Assembly: GCF_002802965.1 (NCBI RefSeq)
Contig: NZ_NXGA01000001.1
Span: 2,707,276 to 2,771,275, forward strand
Length of the DNA stretch: 64,000 bases
DNA from: Sporolactobacillus pectinivorans
GTDB taxonomy: Bacteria; Bacillota; Bacilli; Bacillales; Sporolactobacillaceae
Direction of reading: 5' to 3'
A model generated the notes under the pieces. That model searched no databases. It had not been told where the DNA came from and saw nothing but the letters and a program-made list of their open reading frames with translations. This document shows, piece by piece, positions 16,844-26,129 of this stretch. The translations under genes were made by a program, and so were the position numbers. How positions within the stretch are numbered: the stretch's first letter is position 1; each line of letters opens with the position of its first letter.

Positions 16844-17827
16844 TTAGTAATGAACAATAACCTGCATCGATCGTTTGCCAAAATTCAATGCCGCCTGTTC
16901 TGTAGACATATGAATATCAATCCGGTTTCCCTGAATTGCGCTTCCGGTGTCAGCCGCAGTATACGTTCCGAGTCCCGGGATGGTAACCGTCGAACCAAGC
17001 GGAATCACACTCGGATCAACCGCAATGACCCGTGCATTCGGATTTGTCGTTAAATTAACACCTGTAGCTGTTGTTCCTTTAAGGGAATAAGCAGTCAATG
17101 TAAACATTGCAGATGATTCGCCCGTTTCCTGTTTTGCCTGATTGGCTAGCTGGACTGACGGATGGTTAGATACGGGAGCGGCCGCCTGGATTTGCTTTTC
17201 CGTTGTTGATGGATTATCCCTAGCCGTCACCGGCTGACTGGCCGCTGCGTTCTTCCCAGCTGAAACAGTCTGAGGTTTCACATCAAGTTCTATCGATTTT
17301 GGCTGAACCGTATTGTTCGTTTTGACGGACGCTTCTGTCAAATGATTACGAGTTGCCTCGACCGGTATCGTCTGTTTTACCGAGACAGATTTCCGGGGCG
17401 GCTGTTCCTCCGCCTCAGAAACTTTAACCGGCTTAACAGCTACAGGCTTAGACTTTTGAAGTTCAGGTGTTACAACTTTCAATGGTTTTCTCATTGTGGA
17501 ATCATGAACAGACGAACCCTGACCATCTGCTTCTTTTACCGTTGTTGCTGTGATTAAATGATCCGCTGGTTGAACATTCCGAACTGGCTCTTGTTTCTGA
17601 TGCTGTACTTCCGCTTCAATAAACACATGATATTTATTCACTTTTTCATTTTCGATTTCATTCACTAAATCATCAGCACTTTTCACGGTCATCCGATATG
17701 TATGCTGACTTTCCCTGTTTGCTGCCGTCGAAGTGCTATCCGCGTTAGCAAATCCGGCTGCCATCGGTATCACCATTCCGACTGCTGCCAGCGTTGTTGC
17801 AGCCGCACCGATTTTTTTCAATAACAT
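16844..17827 (-). CDS. Secreted 3D-domain (YocH/YuiC-like) cell-wall protein
   Basis: A 327-residue exported protein. Residues 1-29 form a signal peptide (LLKKIGAAATTLAAVGMVIP, then AGFANA). A long Thr/Val/Lys/Pro/Gln-rich linker follows (about 40-235). The C-terminal 85 residues are a 3D domain, a small double-psi barrel related to lytic transglycosylase MltA. Its three conserved acids appear as AVDPS, AADTG and RIDIHM. Such proteins act on or remodel peptidoglycan. No LysM repeats are seen; the linker probably spans the wall. Upstream lies a TGTAAA-N4-TTTACA inverted repeat at 17922-17937. Confidence 0.85.
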   Translation of the reverse strand: MLLKKIGAAATTLAAVGMVIPMAAGFANADSTSTAANRESQHTYRMTVKSADDLVNEIENEKVNKYHVFIEAEVQHQKQEPVRNVQPADHLITATTVKEADGQGSSVHDSTMRKPLKVVTPELQKSKPVAVKPVKVSEAEEQPPRKSVSVKQTIPVEATRNHLTEASVKTNNTVQPKSIELDVKPQTVSAGKNAAASQPVTARDNPSTTEKQIQAAAPVSNHPSVQLANQAKQETGESSAMFTLTAYSLKGTTATGVNLTTNPNARVIAVDPSVIPLGSTVTIPGLGTYTAADTGSAIQGNRIDIHMSTEQAALNFGKRSMQVIVHY

Positions 17828-17921
17828 AAAGTAAAAACCCCCTTCATTCGATGAAGAACGATACGTGTCTCTCTGTCCTTCACCTCAATTTGAATTATAG
17901 AGGGTGAATGTCTCAAACCGA

Positions 17922-17937
17922 TGTAAACGATTTTACA
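17922..17937. promoter_or_regulatory. Inverted repeat TGTAAA-N4-TTTACA upstream of 3D gene
   Basis: TGTAAACGATTTTACA, about 95 bases before the start of the 3D-domain gene. It differs from a CcpA cre consensus by one position; it is not a WalR direct repeat. The bound factor is unknown. Confidence 0.4.
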
Positions 17938-18061
17938 TTACCTTAACGATCCTTCACCGAATATTACATTTGTTAAAAGAATAAATACAACCACTTTTAA
18001 CAATTTGAATCATCTTTAACTTATTTTTACAAAACAGTTAGCCAGCCCGCTCTTTGACTGT

Positions 18062-18101
18062 GAATGACTTTGCGAAAAAAGCAGATCACTTTTAGTCATT
18101 C
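18062..18101. terminator. Hairpin at the end of the Nudix gene
   Basis: GAATGACT and AGTCATTC form an outer 8-bp stem, with inner AAAAG/CTTTT pairing and T-rich flanks. The stem overlaps the Nudix stop codon region (18096). Confidence 0.5.
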
Positions 18102-18563
18102 TTTTTTAGAATTGTGTTGCTCATCGGTTTCACAGTAATAATTAGACCCTATCTTTTCCTGCACTCTCGAAAAAAGAAGGGGCTGAATGGCTGGATAGGT
18201 TAAGCACTCAGGCAAACAATCAAACAATTTAACCTCCCCAATTTCTGAAGCAGGTAAATCTCCCAAGACAAAAATATGTGAAAGAAAGAGTTGACCAAAG
18301 GATTCATCATTTTCCTTTAGCACAGAATAAATACACACAGGCATTAATGTAAATTGTTGAGCACCTGTTTCTTCCCACAGTTCTCTGCGCGCAGCAGCAT
18401 CTGTTGATTCCCCCTTTTCAATTTTCCCTCCGGGGATTTCCCAAGTCTTCCTTTCACGGTGCTTCACAAACACCCATTTTTCCTTCATTTTTGACGCGAT
18501 AACCACATACTTCAATCTTTGGTTTTCAATAGTCTCTAAATCATAGAAATGAATCATACTCAA
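18096..18563 (-). CDS. Nudix hydrolase (MutT-like)
   Basis: A 155-residue protein with a complete Nudix box from residue 45: GGKIEKGE, then RRELWEETGA, matching GX5EX7REUXEEXGU, so metal-dependent diphosphate hydrolysis is expected. The IPGG start of the box and WVFVKHRERKTWE strand resemble nucleotide-sanitising members, but the substrate is not determinable. It starts at TTG (18563), nine bases after GGAGG, with ATG two codons later as alternative. It is monocistronic between two hairpins. Confidence 0.85.
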   Translation of the reverse strand: MSMIHFYDLETIENQRLKYVVIASKMKEKWVFVKHRERKTWEIPGGKIEKGESTDAAARRELWEETGAQQFTLMPVCIYSVLKENDESFGQLFLSHIFVLGDLPASEIGEVKLFDCLPECLTYPAIQPLLFSRVQEKIGSNYYCETDEQHNSKKE

Positions 18564-18753
18564 TGTCAGGTTCCTCCCGAGGTCGTGAATCTTTATTTTG
18601 CAGAGAACGGCATATATTCACCTGTTTATCTAATGATAATGACCGTTAATTTTCAAATTTCGGTACTCCGGATCAAAAGCCATTTTCGAACACGCCCTTT
18701 TTTAGGATAGTATCATCATATGGGATCCCATTCTGGTGTGTCCACTTAAAAGA

Positions 18754-19200
18754 CTAACTCAAAAATATTTCATTAAACAGGGGACTACACTGAAAATCAT
18801 CTAACATACCTTCTGCCATCTCTTCAGCCTGCTCTTCTGAAAGGTCCAAGTCATCGAACCATTGAAAATAGTGGGATAGCTCATGAGCAATGCTTTCGAG
18901 TACAGGGTAAAGAGCATTTAACTTTCCTTCTTCCGTTATTAAATCTAGATAATATCCTGTAGCAACTCTAATATACGGTTCCACATTTTTATCAAAAGGA
19001 TCAAAAAAGGTGGCAGTAACCAGTTCCTTTGTCGTAGAATTTTTTATTTTTTCAGCTTTTTTTAAATAGATAACAACCCTGATTGGAAATTCATACTCGA
19101 ATCTCAACCATTTGCAAAAAATCATTGCGGCGGAACGGACATCATCATGGATGCCACTTTCGCACCTTAATCTGAGTCCTCGTCTCACATTCTGGCTCAC
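18754..19200 (-). CDS. Putative metallopeptidase-like protein with HExxH
   Basis: Unrecognised protein of 148 residues from GTG at 19200, which follows GAGGGAG at nine bases. The frame continues to a TTG at 19245, but that lies on a relic junction and lacks a ribosome site. The notable motif is IAHELSHYFQWFDD, a zincin-type HExxH at about residues 106-110. It is followed 16 or more residues later by an acidic helix EEQAEEMAEG that could supply a third ligand. No signal peptide. It sits in a patch of broken accessory genes and may be a toxin- or phage-associated peptidase. Function unproven. Confidence 0.5.
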   Translation of the reverse strand: MSQNVRRGLRLRCESGIHDDVRSAAMIFCKWLRFEYEFPIRVVIYLKKAEKIKNSTTKELVTATFFDPFDKNVEPYIRVATGYYLDLITEEGKLNALYPVLESIAHELSHYFQWFDDLDLSEEQAEEMAEGMLDDFQCSPLFNEIFLS

Positions 19201-19241
19201 TTTAATAAACTCCCTCTTCAGACAGTATACTTTTGTGCTGC

Positions 19242-19362
19242 TCAATGCAATGCTGTATAATCATCGTTATCCTTTTGATTAATTGAAATTCTATGCCTGA
19301 AGAATTGATCTATTTCACCAACCTTTCCTTCTGCAGTAGCATCGAAAGTAGATTCATATCCC
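19242..19362 (-). pseudogene. Ankyrin-repeat fragment
   Basis: The reverse frame stopping at 19242 reads DATAEGKVGEIDQFF, then ISINQKDNDDYTALH, then stop. A-x-x-G-x-(L/V)-x-x-(I/V) followed by (V/I)N-x-(K)D-x-D-x-x-TALH is the ankyrin-repeat pattern. Only one repeat remains, and other frames of the same stretch are also open, so the call is tentative. Confidence 0.4.
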
Positions 19363-19530
19363 AAGAATCCACCGATTTCCAGTTTTCATCCCTTTGGAAA
19401 CAGCGATACCCTATTGATTATTTCTTTTCATTTCAATGGAATACATCTCGTCAGGTGTTCCATCAATAGTTTTTTAAAATCTTAATAGCTCTTTAATACT
19501 TACCTTTATTGCATGACCCATGAATACCCG

Positions 19531-19860
19531 TTATCTCGTTTCCTCATTGTTTTTAATCAAATTATTCCGTCCGGTGACCTGACCGGCATTGTCGTAGGTA
19601 TTGGTCCAGCCGAGTACACTCTGACCGTTCTGCTGCACGGTCGCTTGAGTCAGCTGATTGACGGCATCATACGTGTACTGCTCCACGATCCTGGAGTTCT
19701 GTATGACCTTGGACAAGTTCCCGTTGTCATCATACGTGTTCATCGTTTTCATAGTCGTCGTTCCGCTGACCGGAAATTCCGTCGTCAGCAGCTGATCATT
19801 GCCATTATACGTGTAGGTCTTGATCTTTCCCTGGGCGTTGGTCAACGACGTCCGGATACA
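19531..19860 (-). pseudogene. Rhs/YD-repeat protein fragment
   Basis: The reverse frame contains clear YD repeats: TYTYNGNDQLLTTEFP, NTYDDNGNLSKVIQNS, YTYDAVNQLTQATVQQNGQ and NTYDNAGQVTGRNN. These are units of Rhs/WapA-type polymorphic toxin shells. Neither the N-terminal export region nor a toxin tip is present; about 110 residues remain. Its upstream end runs directly into the VOC gene at about 19850, where codons of the two proteins overlap in different frames. Confidence 0.7.
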
Positions 19861-20206
19861 GTCTCGGTGCCTGTACAATTTCGGCCTTTATTTTTTTTAC
19901 CTGTTCATATAGGCCTTTTACCTCATCGCGTGAATTCACATGGAACGCCAGGTGATGAAGTGCTCTAGGCTTCCTCCTGCTCACGATTTCATTTTTATAT
20001 ACAGATCGGGGGCTGACAATGCCAAACGAAAAATTTCTGTGATGATATTCAACGATTTTATATTCAGAATCCGGAACTGCATCTGTTTCTTTATCATCTA
20101 AGTGAAATCCAAATAATGGCATCAACTGATCATAAAATGCTTCTGCTCTTTCTATATCAGATACAGTAACATGAACATGATCGATAACAGGCTTCACGTC
20201 GTCCAC
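19805..20206 (-). pseudogene. VOC/glyoxalase-family gene truncated by Rhs junction
   Basis: The N-terminal 115 residues form a vicinal-oxygen-chelate protein: HVHVTVSDIERAEAFYDQLM, then FGIVSPR and LHHLAFHVNSRDEVKGLYEQ, with metal-ligand-type histidines in each half. After APRLYP the frame departs into Rhs-derived DNA read in another frame (DVVDQRPGKDQDLHV), replacing the expected PDGIxLE metal-binding end. The protein probably lost activity. GGxxGA-free ribosome context: the ATG at 20206 follows GGAATGAGG-like purines. Confidence 0.65.
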
Positions 20207-20323
20207 CTCATTCCTTTTTCTACCAGTTAATTGTTTCGTTTATACACTTTCATATAAATTTCTATTTTTTACAAATAAATACCTCCACGTTTACTGTACT
20301 TTTCTGAAAGCAGGGGAATATGC

Positions 20324-20366
20324 ACAAAAAAAAGATAATGCCCGCGATTAAAGCAGGCATTATCCG
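20324..20366 (-). terminator. Terminator of levansucrase gene 1
   Basis: On the minus strand GGATAATGCC, a loop, and GGCATTATC are followed by a run of eight T. The stem core GATAATGCC is the same as in the terminator of the second levansucrase gene (34511-34548). Confidence 0.85.
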
Positions 20367-20437
20367 GAAATCTTCTCAACGCTTGTTAACTTCAAATCTT
20401 TATTCACAGTTTATCAGTCTTTTACTCTATGACAGTG

Positions 20438-21874
20438 TTACTTACCGATAGTCAGCTGCCCTTGTGAAAGGATGCTATTCGGTACAATTGATGTTTTCGG
20501 TCCCTGAATTTTCAGCAAAAAGCTTGGCGCGAAGGTCGCATGGTGATCCGGATAGAGACCTCTGTTAGTCATGTAACTGGTGACGACTGCTTCATCACTA
20601 TTGGCCTGAGGGATAGCAAAGTGCGAGTATGTCCAAGTGATATCATTTGGATCAAGACTCTGGTGCAGCACAATCCCGCTTCCATTTAACGGTTTGTACG
20701 GTCCGGTCAGAGAATTGGACCAGAACCCTAACATATAGATGTCATTGGCTCCTATCCCGTTAATCGTCATTTTAGCTCCTCTTGAGTCGGTGAACAGGTA
20801 CCATTTTCCCTTCAATTTAAATACATTGGCGCGTTCAATTTCATCGGTTACCGTGTTTGATGTAATCAGTGGCGGCAACACTTTTTTAACTGTATAGTCA
20901 TTGTTCAATTCAATGATGCCTAACGCACCGTTAGCTAAAGAAGCAAGCTGTTCCTTTGGGCTTTGCAGCAGATTATTTTTTTCTGTCTGGAAAAATGCCT
21001 CACTGCCGCCATAATAAGCTTTATTATATAAAGAATCAACGCCTTGATAGCCGTCGGAAGTTCCAGTGTTGCTTTCAAAAACAATGTATTTGTGACCATT
21101 GTCTTCGATGAAGTGAGGATCTCTCAGTGTGTGATTATCGCCTGAACTGAACATGCCTTCATCATGGAACTGCTGCATGCTCTGATAAAGAGATCCGTCG
21201 CCGTCGAAGATCGACTTGTGATCCGATACACCATCAACTTTAAGTGTATTCCCATCAGGCTGGGACAAATTAACCTGGGATGTTGTCAAAACCTGGTTAC
21301 TGTCACCCGTTCCTCCATCCTGCGGGGCTCCGGAGAAATCCGTGTAAAACAAACGAACTTGCCCGTCGTCTGTTAAAGTAGCGGAACCCGACCATTCCTG
21401 CGTCTGATACTGCAGATATGGATCACCGGGTACCAACTTGTCACTATCCGTAAACACCCTCCCGGCATTTTTCCAACTATCGAGCGACGTATCGCCGGCT
21501 TTCTGATAGAACAGATAAATATGCGTATCATTACCGTTGCTCGGATCTCCCGCCAGAGCAAAGACAATATGGTAACCGTGATAATTGGCTACAGTGCCAT
21601 CCGCATTTTGTAGCGGCCAGCTGTCCCACACATCCAGCCCCCCCGCTGCCGGGATGTTTTGGATAGATGACGAATCGAAAGTCGGGATGCTGAACTGAGA
21701 ACTGTTTTCCTGTGCGGGGATTTTCGACATATCATAACGAGTGAGATGAGAAATACCGTAATTATTGTAGTAATCCGTGCTGTCTTTGGCAAATGTCTGC
21801 GTGGCACCACCCAGCAACAAGGCTGTTGTAAGAGATGCTGCTAACGTAAACTTAACTTTCTTCCTGATGTTCAA
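20438..21874 (-). CDS. sacB: Levansucrase 1 (GH68)
   Basis: Secreted GH68 fructosyltransferase that builds levan from sucrose. From TTG at 21874 (six bases after GAAGGGG) it has 478 residues, the usual SacB length; the longer frame to 21955 adds 27 atypical residues. A signal peptide ends near QTFA. Catalytic residues by family alignment are Asp84 in DVWDSWP (nucleophile), Asp252 in LRDPHF (transition-state stabiliser) and Glu347 in DEIERAN (acid/base). It is monocistronic, ends in a terminator, and is a close paralogue of the gene at 34613. No SacY-type antiterminator target could be recognised upstream. Confidence 0.9.
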   Translation of the reverse strand: MNIRKKVKFTLAASLTTALLLGGATQTFAKDSTDYYNNYGISHLTRYDMSKIPAQENSSQFSIPTFDSSSIQNIPAAGGLDVWDSWPLQNADGTVANYHGYHIVFALAGDPSNGNDTHIYLFYQKAGDTSLDSWKNAGRVFTDSDKLVPGDPYLQYQTQEWSGSATLTDDGQVRLFYTDFSGAPQDGGTGDSNQVLTTSQVNLSQPDGNTLKVDGVSDHKSIFDGDGSLYQSMQQFHDEGMFSSGDNHTLRDPHFIEDNGHKYIVFESNTGTSDGYQGVDSLYNKAYYGGSEAFFQTEKNNLLQSPKEQLASLANGALGIIELNNDYTVKKVLPPLITSNTVTDEIERANVFKLKGKWYLFTDSRGAKMTINGIGANDIYMLGFWSNSLTGPYKPLNGSGIVLHQSLDPNDITWTYSHFAIPQANSDEAVVTSYMTNRGLYPDHHATFAPSFLLKIQGPKTSIVPNSILSQGQLTIGK

Positions 21875-22340
21875 TCTTTTCCCCTTCTTCCTGCTCAATA
21901 TCTGTAAAAATAGGCGGAGTGAAATAAAATTATAAAGTGCACAGGTTTTAATCATCTATCACATCGATGACAAATAAAAAATATCAAGAACCAAGCCTTA
22001 TATCTTTCACTTCCTCTCGCCTACCACGTAAGTTAGGCTAACATAATTCGACATATATTGAGTAAGATGTATAATATATTCACGTAAATAGGTAGATGAT
22101 CACACGATTCTATCATTGGGCAGACAATCTTCCAAAGGACCCATGAAATACACCCTAGAAAGGTGCGTCCATCGTACGAAAAGTACATGATCTGCTAAAG
22201 AGCAAACAACTTTAAAAAGCCGATTCCTGTACGTTAAGGGATCGATTTTTTATGTTTGCAACGCACGATTTGTTTGCTTGTAACCCGTGCGATATAATTC
22301 AATCATGTAAAGACAATTGAAAGTGACAAGGGGGATTTCT

Positions 22341-22574
22341 ATGAATCCGGGGCAAGAAAAATTTTTTAATTTCATCATGGAACGTATCCAGGACGGCAAA
22401 CAAGATGAAACAAAAGCATTGCTCAATGAAAGTTTTAGCAAGCAAGCGGACGGAACCTTCAATGCGGAGTACCTCACCAGCTTTGCGACTCGAATGATCG
22501 CATTGCTGAAACCCGCATACGTTGATGAAGTGAAAACCATTATGAGCCAGTTCGGTCCGGGCTTCACAAAATAA
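22341..22574 (+). CDS. Small conserved-looking protein of unknown function
   Basis: A 77-residue, helical, soluble protein starting MNPGQEKFFNFIMERIQDG, with a very strong AAGGGGG site before ATG at 22341 (an upstream in-frame start at 22317 lacks one). It contains KALLNESFSKQADGTF and ends FGPGFTK. No known domain is recognised. It is a single gene followed 25 bases later by a perfect terminator, so it is almost certainly expressed. Confidence 0.65.
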   Translation: MNPGQEKFFNFIMERIQDGKQDETKALLNESFSKQADGTFNAEYLTSFATRMIALLKPAYVDEVKTIMSQFGPGFTK

Positions 22575-22599
22575 AAATCTTCTGTTCAGGCTATTGGAT

Positions 22600-22638
22600 G
22601 TAAAAAGGACACGGCGATCGATACCGTGTCCTTTTTAC
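22600..22638 (+). terminator. Intrinsic terminator after the 77-residue protein gene
   Basis: GTAAAAAGGACACGG and CCGTGTCCTTTTTAC form a perfect 15-bp stem with a T run. The interval to 22855 is otherwise empty. Confidence 0.85.
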
Positions 22639-22855
22639 ATGCAGAGATTTTGAACCAGGGGAAAGCTGTCGCTAAGAGCAGTTCATCTGACTGATTATAA
22701 CTCGTAAACTTAGCAATAAGGGTGTGCCAAGTTCAAAATTATCTTCTCTATTCTTACAGAGGAGAAGCAGCTGTCCAGATTTATTTAATCTTGGTCCATC
22801 TGACAGCCATCATATATTTATGTAGATCAGTGACTTTAGCTGTGCTTATCTTTTT

Positions 22856-23593
22856 TCATGCGAAGATAAACCTGCTCCAAACTTCTTTCTTTGCCTCATT
22901 TTCAAATTTATCAGCCAGAGAAGACAACTCACTGTCAAAATATTTCTTTTCTAATGCTTTCTTTATGATGTAATCTGCTATTTGAGGGTTCTTTGACAGA
23001 AATGGTCCGTGCATATAAGTCCCAATCAAGTTTTTGTATAATAGCCCTTCTTTTTTTTCGGCTCTATTATTTCCAAATCCCTTTATTACTTTTCCGAGCA
23101 CCGGATAATTATGAAAAGTTTCGCCGGAATGATTTTCAAACCCTACAATTTCACCAAATTTTCCTGACTCTTCCAGTATGTTCCCAATCATACGTTTTTT
23201 TCGGTCTGGATTAGCTATCGTATATAAATCCAAAATATCCAAACCTTCCAGTTTATTTCCATCAGGATCCTGATAATATTTCCCTAAAAACTGATACCCG
23301 CCACAAATCGTTAAACACGGTGTCCCCTTTTCAATTATTTCTTTAAAATTATCCTTAATCATTTTTAACTGAAATGTGCATAAACTTTGTTCTCTATCTG
23401 ACCCACCGCCTAAAAATACCATATCTGCATCATTCAGATCAACGTCATCTGTTTTAGTTATTTCATTAACTTTGACAATCTCCAGATCGATATTTCTCCA
23501 CTCACAGCGCTTTTTTAAGACCATTACATTGCCATTGTCACCATATAAATTCAATTTATCTTCAAATAAATGATAGAGCTTTAACGTCTTCAT
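22856..23593 (-). CDS. gatD: Lipid II isoglutaminyl synthase, glutaminase subunit GatD
   Basis: A 245-residue class-I glutamine amidotransferase-like protein. The nucleophile elbow TICGGYQFLG carries Cys97 and GTYMHGP carries His195. GatD releases ammonia from glutamine for MurT, which amidates the D-glutamate of lipid II to isoglutamine, a modification needed for efficient cross-linking. LYGDNGNVMVLKKRCEWR near the N-terminus is typical. Its ATG overlaps the murT stop by four bases, indicating translational coupling. Confidence 0.9.
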   Translation of the reverse strand: MKTLKLYHLFEDKLNLYGDNGNVMVLKKRCEWRNIDLEIVKVNEITKTDDVDLNDADMVFLGGGSDREQSLCTFQLKMIKDNFKEIIEKGTPCLTICGGYQFLGKYYQDPDGNKLEGLDILDLYTIANPDRKKRMIGNILEESGKFGEIVGFENHSGETFHNYPVLGKVIKGFGNNRAEKKEGLLYKNLIGTYMHGPFLSKNPQIADYIIKKALEKKYFDSELSSLADKFENEAKKEVWSRFIFA

Positions 23594-24996
23594 GAATGGT
23601 TTTCCTCCCCTTTATCTTTCTTTACTTTACTCATTAAAAGTTTATTTACCCGTTCAAGGGCTGTGTAGTTTGGCAAGTAATAGGTTTTTTTATTGTATTC
23701 AAGCGAAAAATCCACTGCTTTTTTAATATTAGGTATCACCTTTATCTTTGCCGGATCAATTCCTGCATACTTCAAACGATTAGCCATGTCCCAGGCTCTT
23801 CGGCCGCCACATAAAAAATGAGAAACTTCTGTTTGTGTTAATTTTTCAAAATCAGCATCCCAGATCCAAGAAACGTCATTTCCATCAGCTGCCATGTCAT
23901 TCAAAAATAAAACGATTCTTTTATCTTTTTTATCATGATTAATCTCTTCAATGGCTACATCTGCTCCGGATGGATTCTTGATCAAATTAACAATATGGTC
24001 ACATCCATTGTATTGATAGACCGACATTCTCCCATTATTTAATTTAAAATTTTTAAGACCGTCATAAATCGCCTTGTCTGCTATGTTAAGTTCCTTAGCA
24101 ACTGATATAGCCGATAATGCATTGTATAAATTGTATACACCGAAAAGACTTAATTGATAATCTAAATCGTTTTCTTCATCTGTTTCATCAGAATTATTAC
24201 TGCTTTCGTCCCTTGTTTTTAATTTAAAATTGTATCCCTTGTTGTTTCGCTCAATCTTTTTAATTTCATATTTCGGTTGTTCTCTTTTAAAGCCGCAATA
24301 ATCGCATTTATAATAACCTAGTTGGCCATAGAACATGTGTTCATATGAAAGCTTTCTTCCGCAGCTCGGGCAATACAGTGAATCCTTCATATTACTGTTC
24401 TCAAAATTGTAAGCATCTTTATTTATGCCGAAATAAAGTTTTTCATTTTTCAAGTCGGAGAAACGGGCAACGAATGGGTCATCTGTATTTAAAATTAACT
24501 TGGCATCGCTTTTGCCGATCGCAGCATGCATTTTATTGATCAAAGCGTCAATCTCACCGTACCGATCAAGCTGATCTCTAAAAAAATTGTTAATGATGAT
24601 CATCAAAGGATGAACTTCTTTCAACAAAGGAATGACCGTTGCTTCGTCACACTCAATCACTGCCCATTTAGTTTTTGTTAATTTTTTTAATTGATGTGCA
24701 TGCTCTGTATAAACTTGTGTGATTCCATTGATCAGATTATTTCCTTCCCCGTTATTGATCACAAACAAATCTCCCTGCTTTAATACGTTGGATATTAAAT
24801 TAGAAGTTGTTGTTTTACCGTTAGTTCCAGTTACAATAATTGTATTTGTAAATTGTGAAAGATCAGTTAATATTTTTTTATCTAATTTTCGCGCAATTTT
24901 CCCAGGAAGGCTCTCTCCCTTGCCTCTTCCTGAAAACCTGATCAGTCCTTTAATCATTTTCACAGACCATATAGAGGAAATTTCTTTTAAATCCAT
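23590..24996 (-). CDS. murT: Lipid II isoglutaminyl synthase, Mur-ligase subunit MurT
   Basis: A 468-residue Mur-ligase-like protein from ATG at 24996 (AAAAGGAG upstream; a longer frame to 25032 exists). The P-loop TGTNGKTTTSN begins near residue 56. A four-cysteine zinc ribbon (Cys209, 212, 231, 234; CPSCGRK and CDYCGF) is inserted as in characterised MurT. It activates the alpha-carboxyl of D-Glu in lipid II with ATP, and GatD supplies ammonia. An acidic stretch (DESSNNSDETDEENDLD) interrupts the middle domain and is not typical. The murT-gatD pair acts at the cytoplasmic face of the membrane. Confidence 0.92.
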   Translation of the reverse strand: MDLKEISSIWSVKMIKGLIRFSGRGKGESLPGKIARKLDKKILTDLSQFTNTIIVTGTNGKTTTSNLISNVLKQGDLFVINNGEGNNLINGITQVYTEHAHQLKKLTKTKWAVIECDEATVIPLLKEVHPLMIIINNFFRDQLDRYGEIDALINKMHAAIGKSDAKLILNTDDPFVARFSDLKNEKLYFGINKDAYNFENSNMKDSLYCPSCGRKLSYEHMFYGQLGYYKCDYCGFKREQPKYEIKKIERNNKGYNFKLKTRDESSNNSDETDEENDLDYQLSLFGVYNLYNALSAISVAKELNIADKAIYDGLKNFKLNNGRMSVYQYNGCDHIVNLIKNPSGADVAIEEINHDKKDKRIVLFLNDMAADGNDVSWIWDADFEKLTQTEVSHFLCGGRRAWDMANRLKYAGIDPAKIKVIPNIKKAVDFSLEYNKKTYYLPNYTALERVNKLLMSKVKKDKGEENHS

Positions 24997-25032
24997 TAAC
25001 CATTTTTCTCCTTTTAGAAAAGAAAAACTCAA

Positions 25033-26129
25033 TGATGACCATTATGTTTATGCAGCGAATTATCAATTCACGACCGATACATCAGTGAGTAACGCTCTCA
25101 CATTTTTTCGAAAATCAGAATACCAGCAATTCCGGTTGACCGGATCTTTCTGCGTGTGTCATTGATGAACCTCCCCAACTGAATGTTGATAAGATGATTA
25201 TGTGGCCATCGAAATGCTCGAAGCCATTGACGCTTACCCCAAACTCAACAGTCTCAATTCACCAGTGACCCGGTTCGTTTATCGCTTTGAATGCTGCTCA
25301 ATCGATAAAATTTCCAATTTAGCCATTTTTTTGCTCCAAGAAAAGAAAATAGTGCCTTATAGAGATAGAGGTGTTCGAGAAGTCCCCGAATGATAAGCGG
25401 GGAATCTCTTCTTTGCCCGCTTCTCCGGTCCGCATGTAGCGCCAATTTACGCTTAGGGCTTCATAATTTCGCCGTCTCAAGCTTCCGATGGTCATGGACG
25501 GCCTGGCGCAGGCGTTGCAGCACGGTGTTGCGTTTTTAATCTGCAACCATGCTCCTCCGTGAACAGGACCTTATAAAATCAAATGGCATGTTCGTTAACA
25601 ACAGTACATCAAATAATATATCACCATTTCTTTTTTCATTGCTTAGTTTTTTAAACCTTTTTTTTATTTTTTTTCCCTTTTTTAACATTTCTCATGCCCT
25701 TAGACTTCCCAAGGTTTATAGCCCTATTCCAGAGCGACATTATTTTCTTTATAAATCATTTTAAACTCCCATAGTGAAAAAAAACTGAAAGATTAAGTCT
25801 TTATTTGTTATATAAAGAATAAACAATCTCTTTTTTCTTTCATTGAATGCCGGTGCTCCGCAATATAGCAGCGAATCATCTCAGTATGAGTGATGTGTAA
25901 ACCTGGAAAAATGGATACAAGGCAGCATCCTGATCGCCGGCGGATTCGGTTCCCGACTGTGGTGGCATGGGATACGCACGAAAGAGCCCGTCAAATGTAA
26001 CTGATCGACTTTTTCGTTCCTCCCTGTTTAATACTCCTTCTTACCGTTTAATACTCCTTCTTAACACATTCGAGGAAAAACGACGAATTCCTTCAAAAAA
26101 TAAAAATTTAATCCAGTACATGACAAAGA
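25033..26129. other. 1.1-kb interval with unrecognised relics
   Basis: No intact gene can be supported. Open stretches on both strands around 25200-25550 show no family match by eye. A short forward stretch near 25900-25990 reads LEKWIQGSILIAGGFGSRLW and ends in a stop, looking like the C-terminal scrap of a protein that I cannot name. An AT-rich block around 25780-25850 can form a weak long hairpin. Confidence 0.4.
26026..26065. repeat. 20-bp tandem duplication
   Basis: GTTTAATACTCCTTCTTAcc occurs twice head to tail with one mismatch, just downstream of the PrsW-like gene. No function is evident. Confidence 0.6.

Noticed and set aside
17828..18060. c-di-AMP (ydaO-type) riboswitch or WalR box upstream of the 3D-domain gene
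   Set aside because: The conserved riboswitch core is not visible, and the TGTAAA elements are inverted rather than the direct repeats WalR needs.
19513..19968. 151-codon forward ORF with regular hydrophobic pattern
   Set aside because: It is the antisense shadow of the YD repeats and the VOC gene end.
25202..25546. Transposase relic between murT and the PrsW-like gene
   Set aside because: Several frames are open on both strands but none shows a DDE or other transposase motif.
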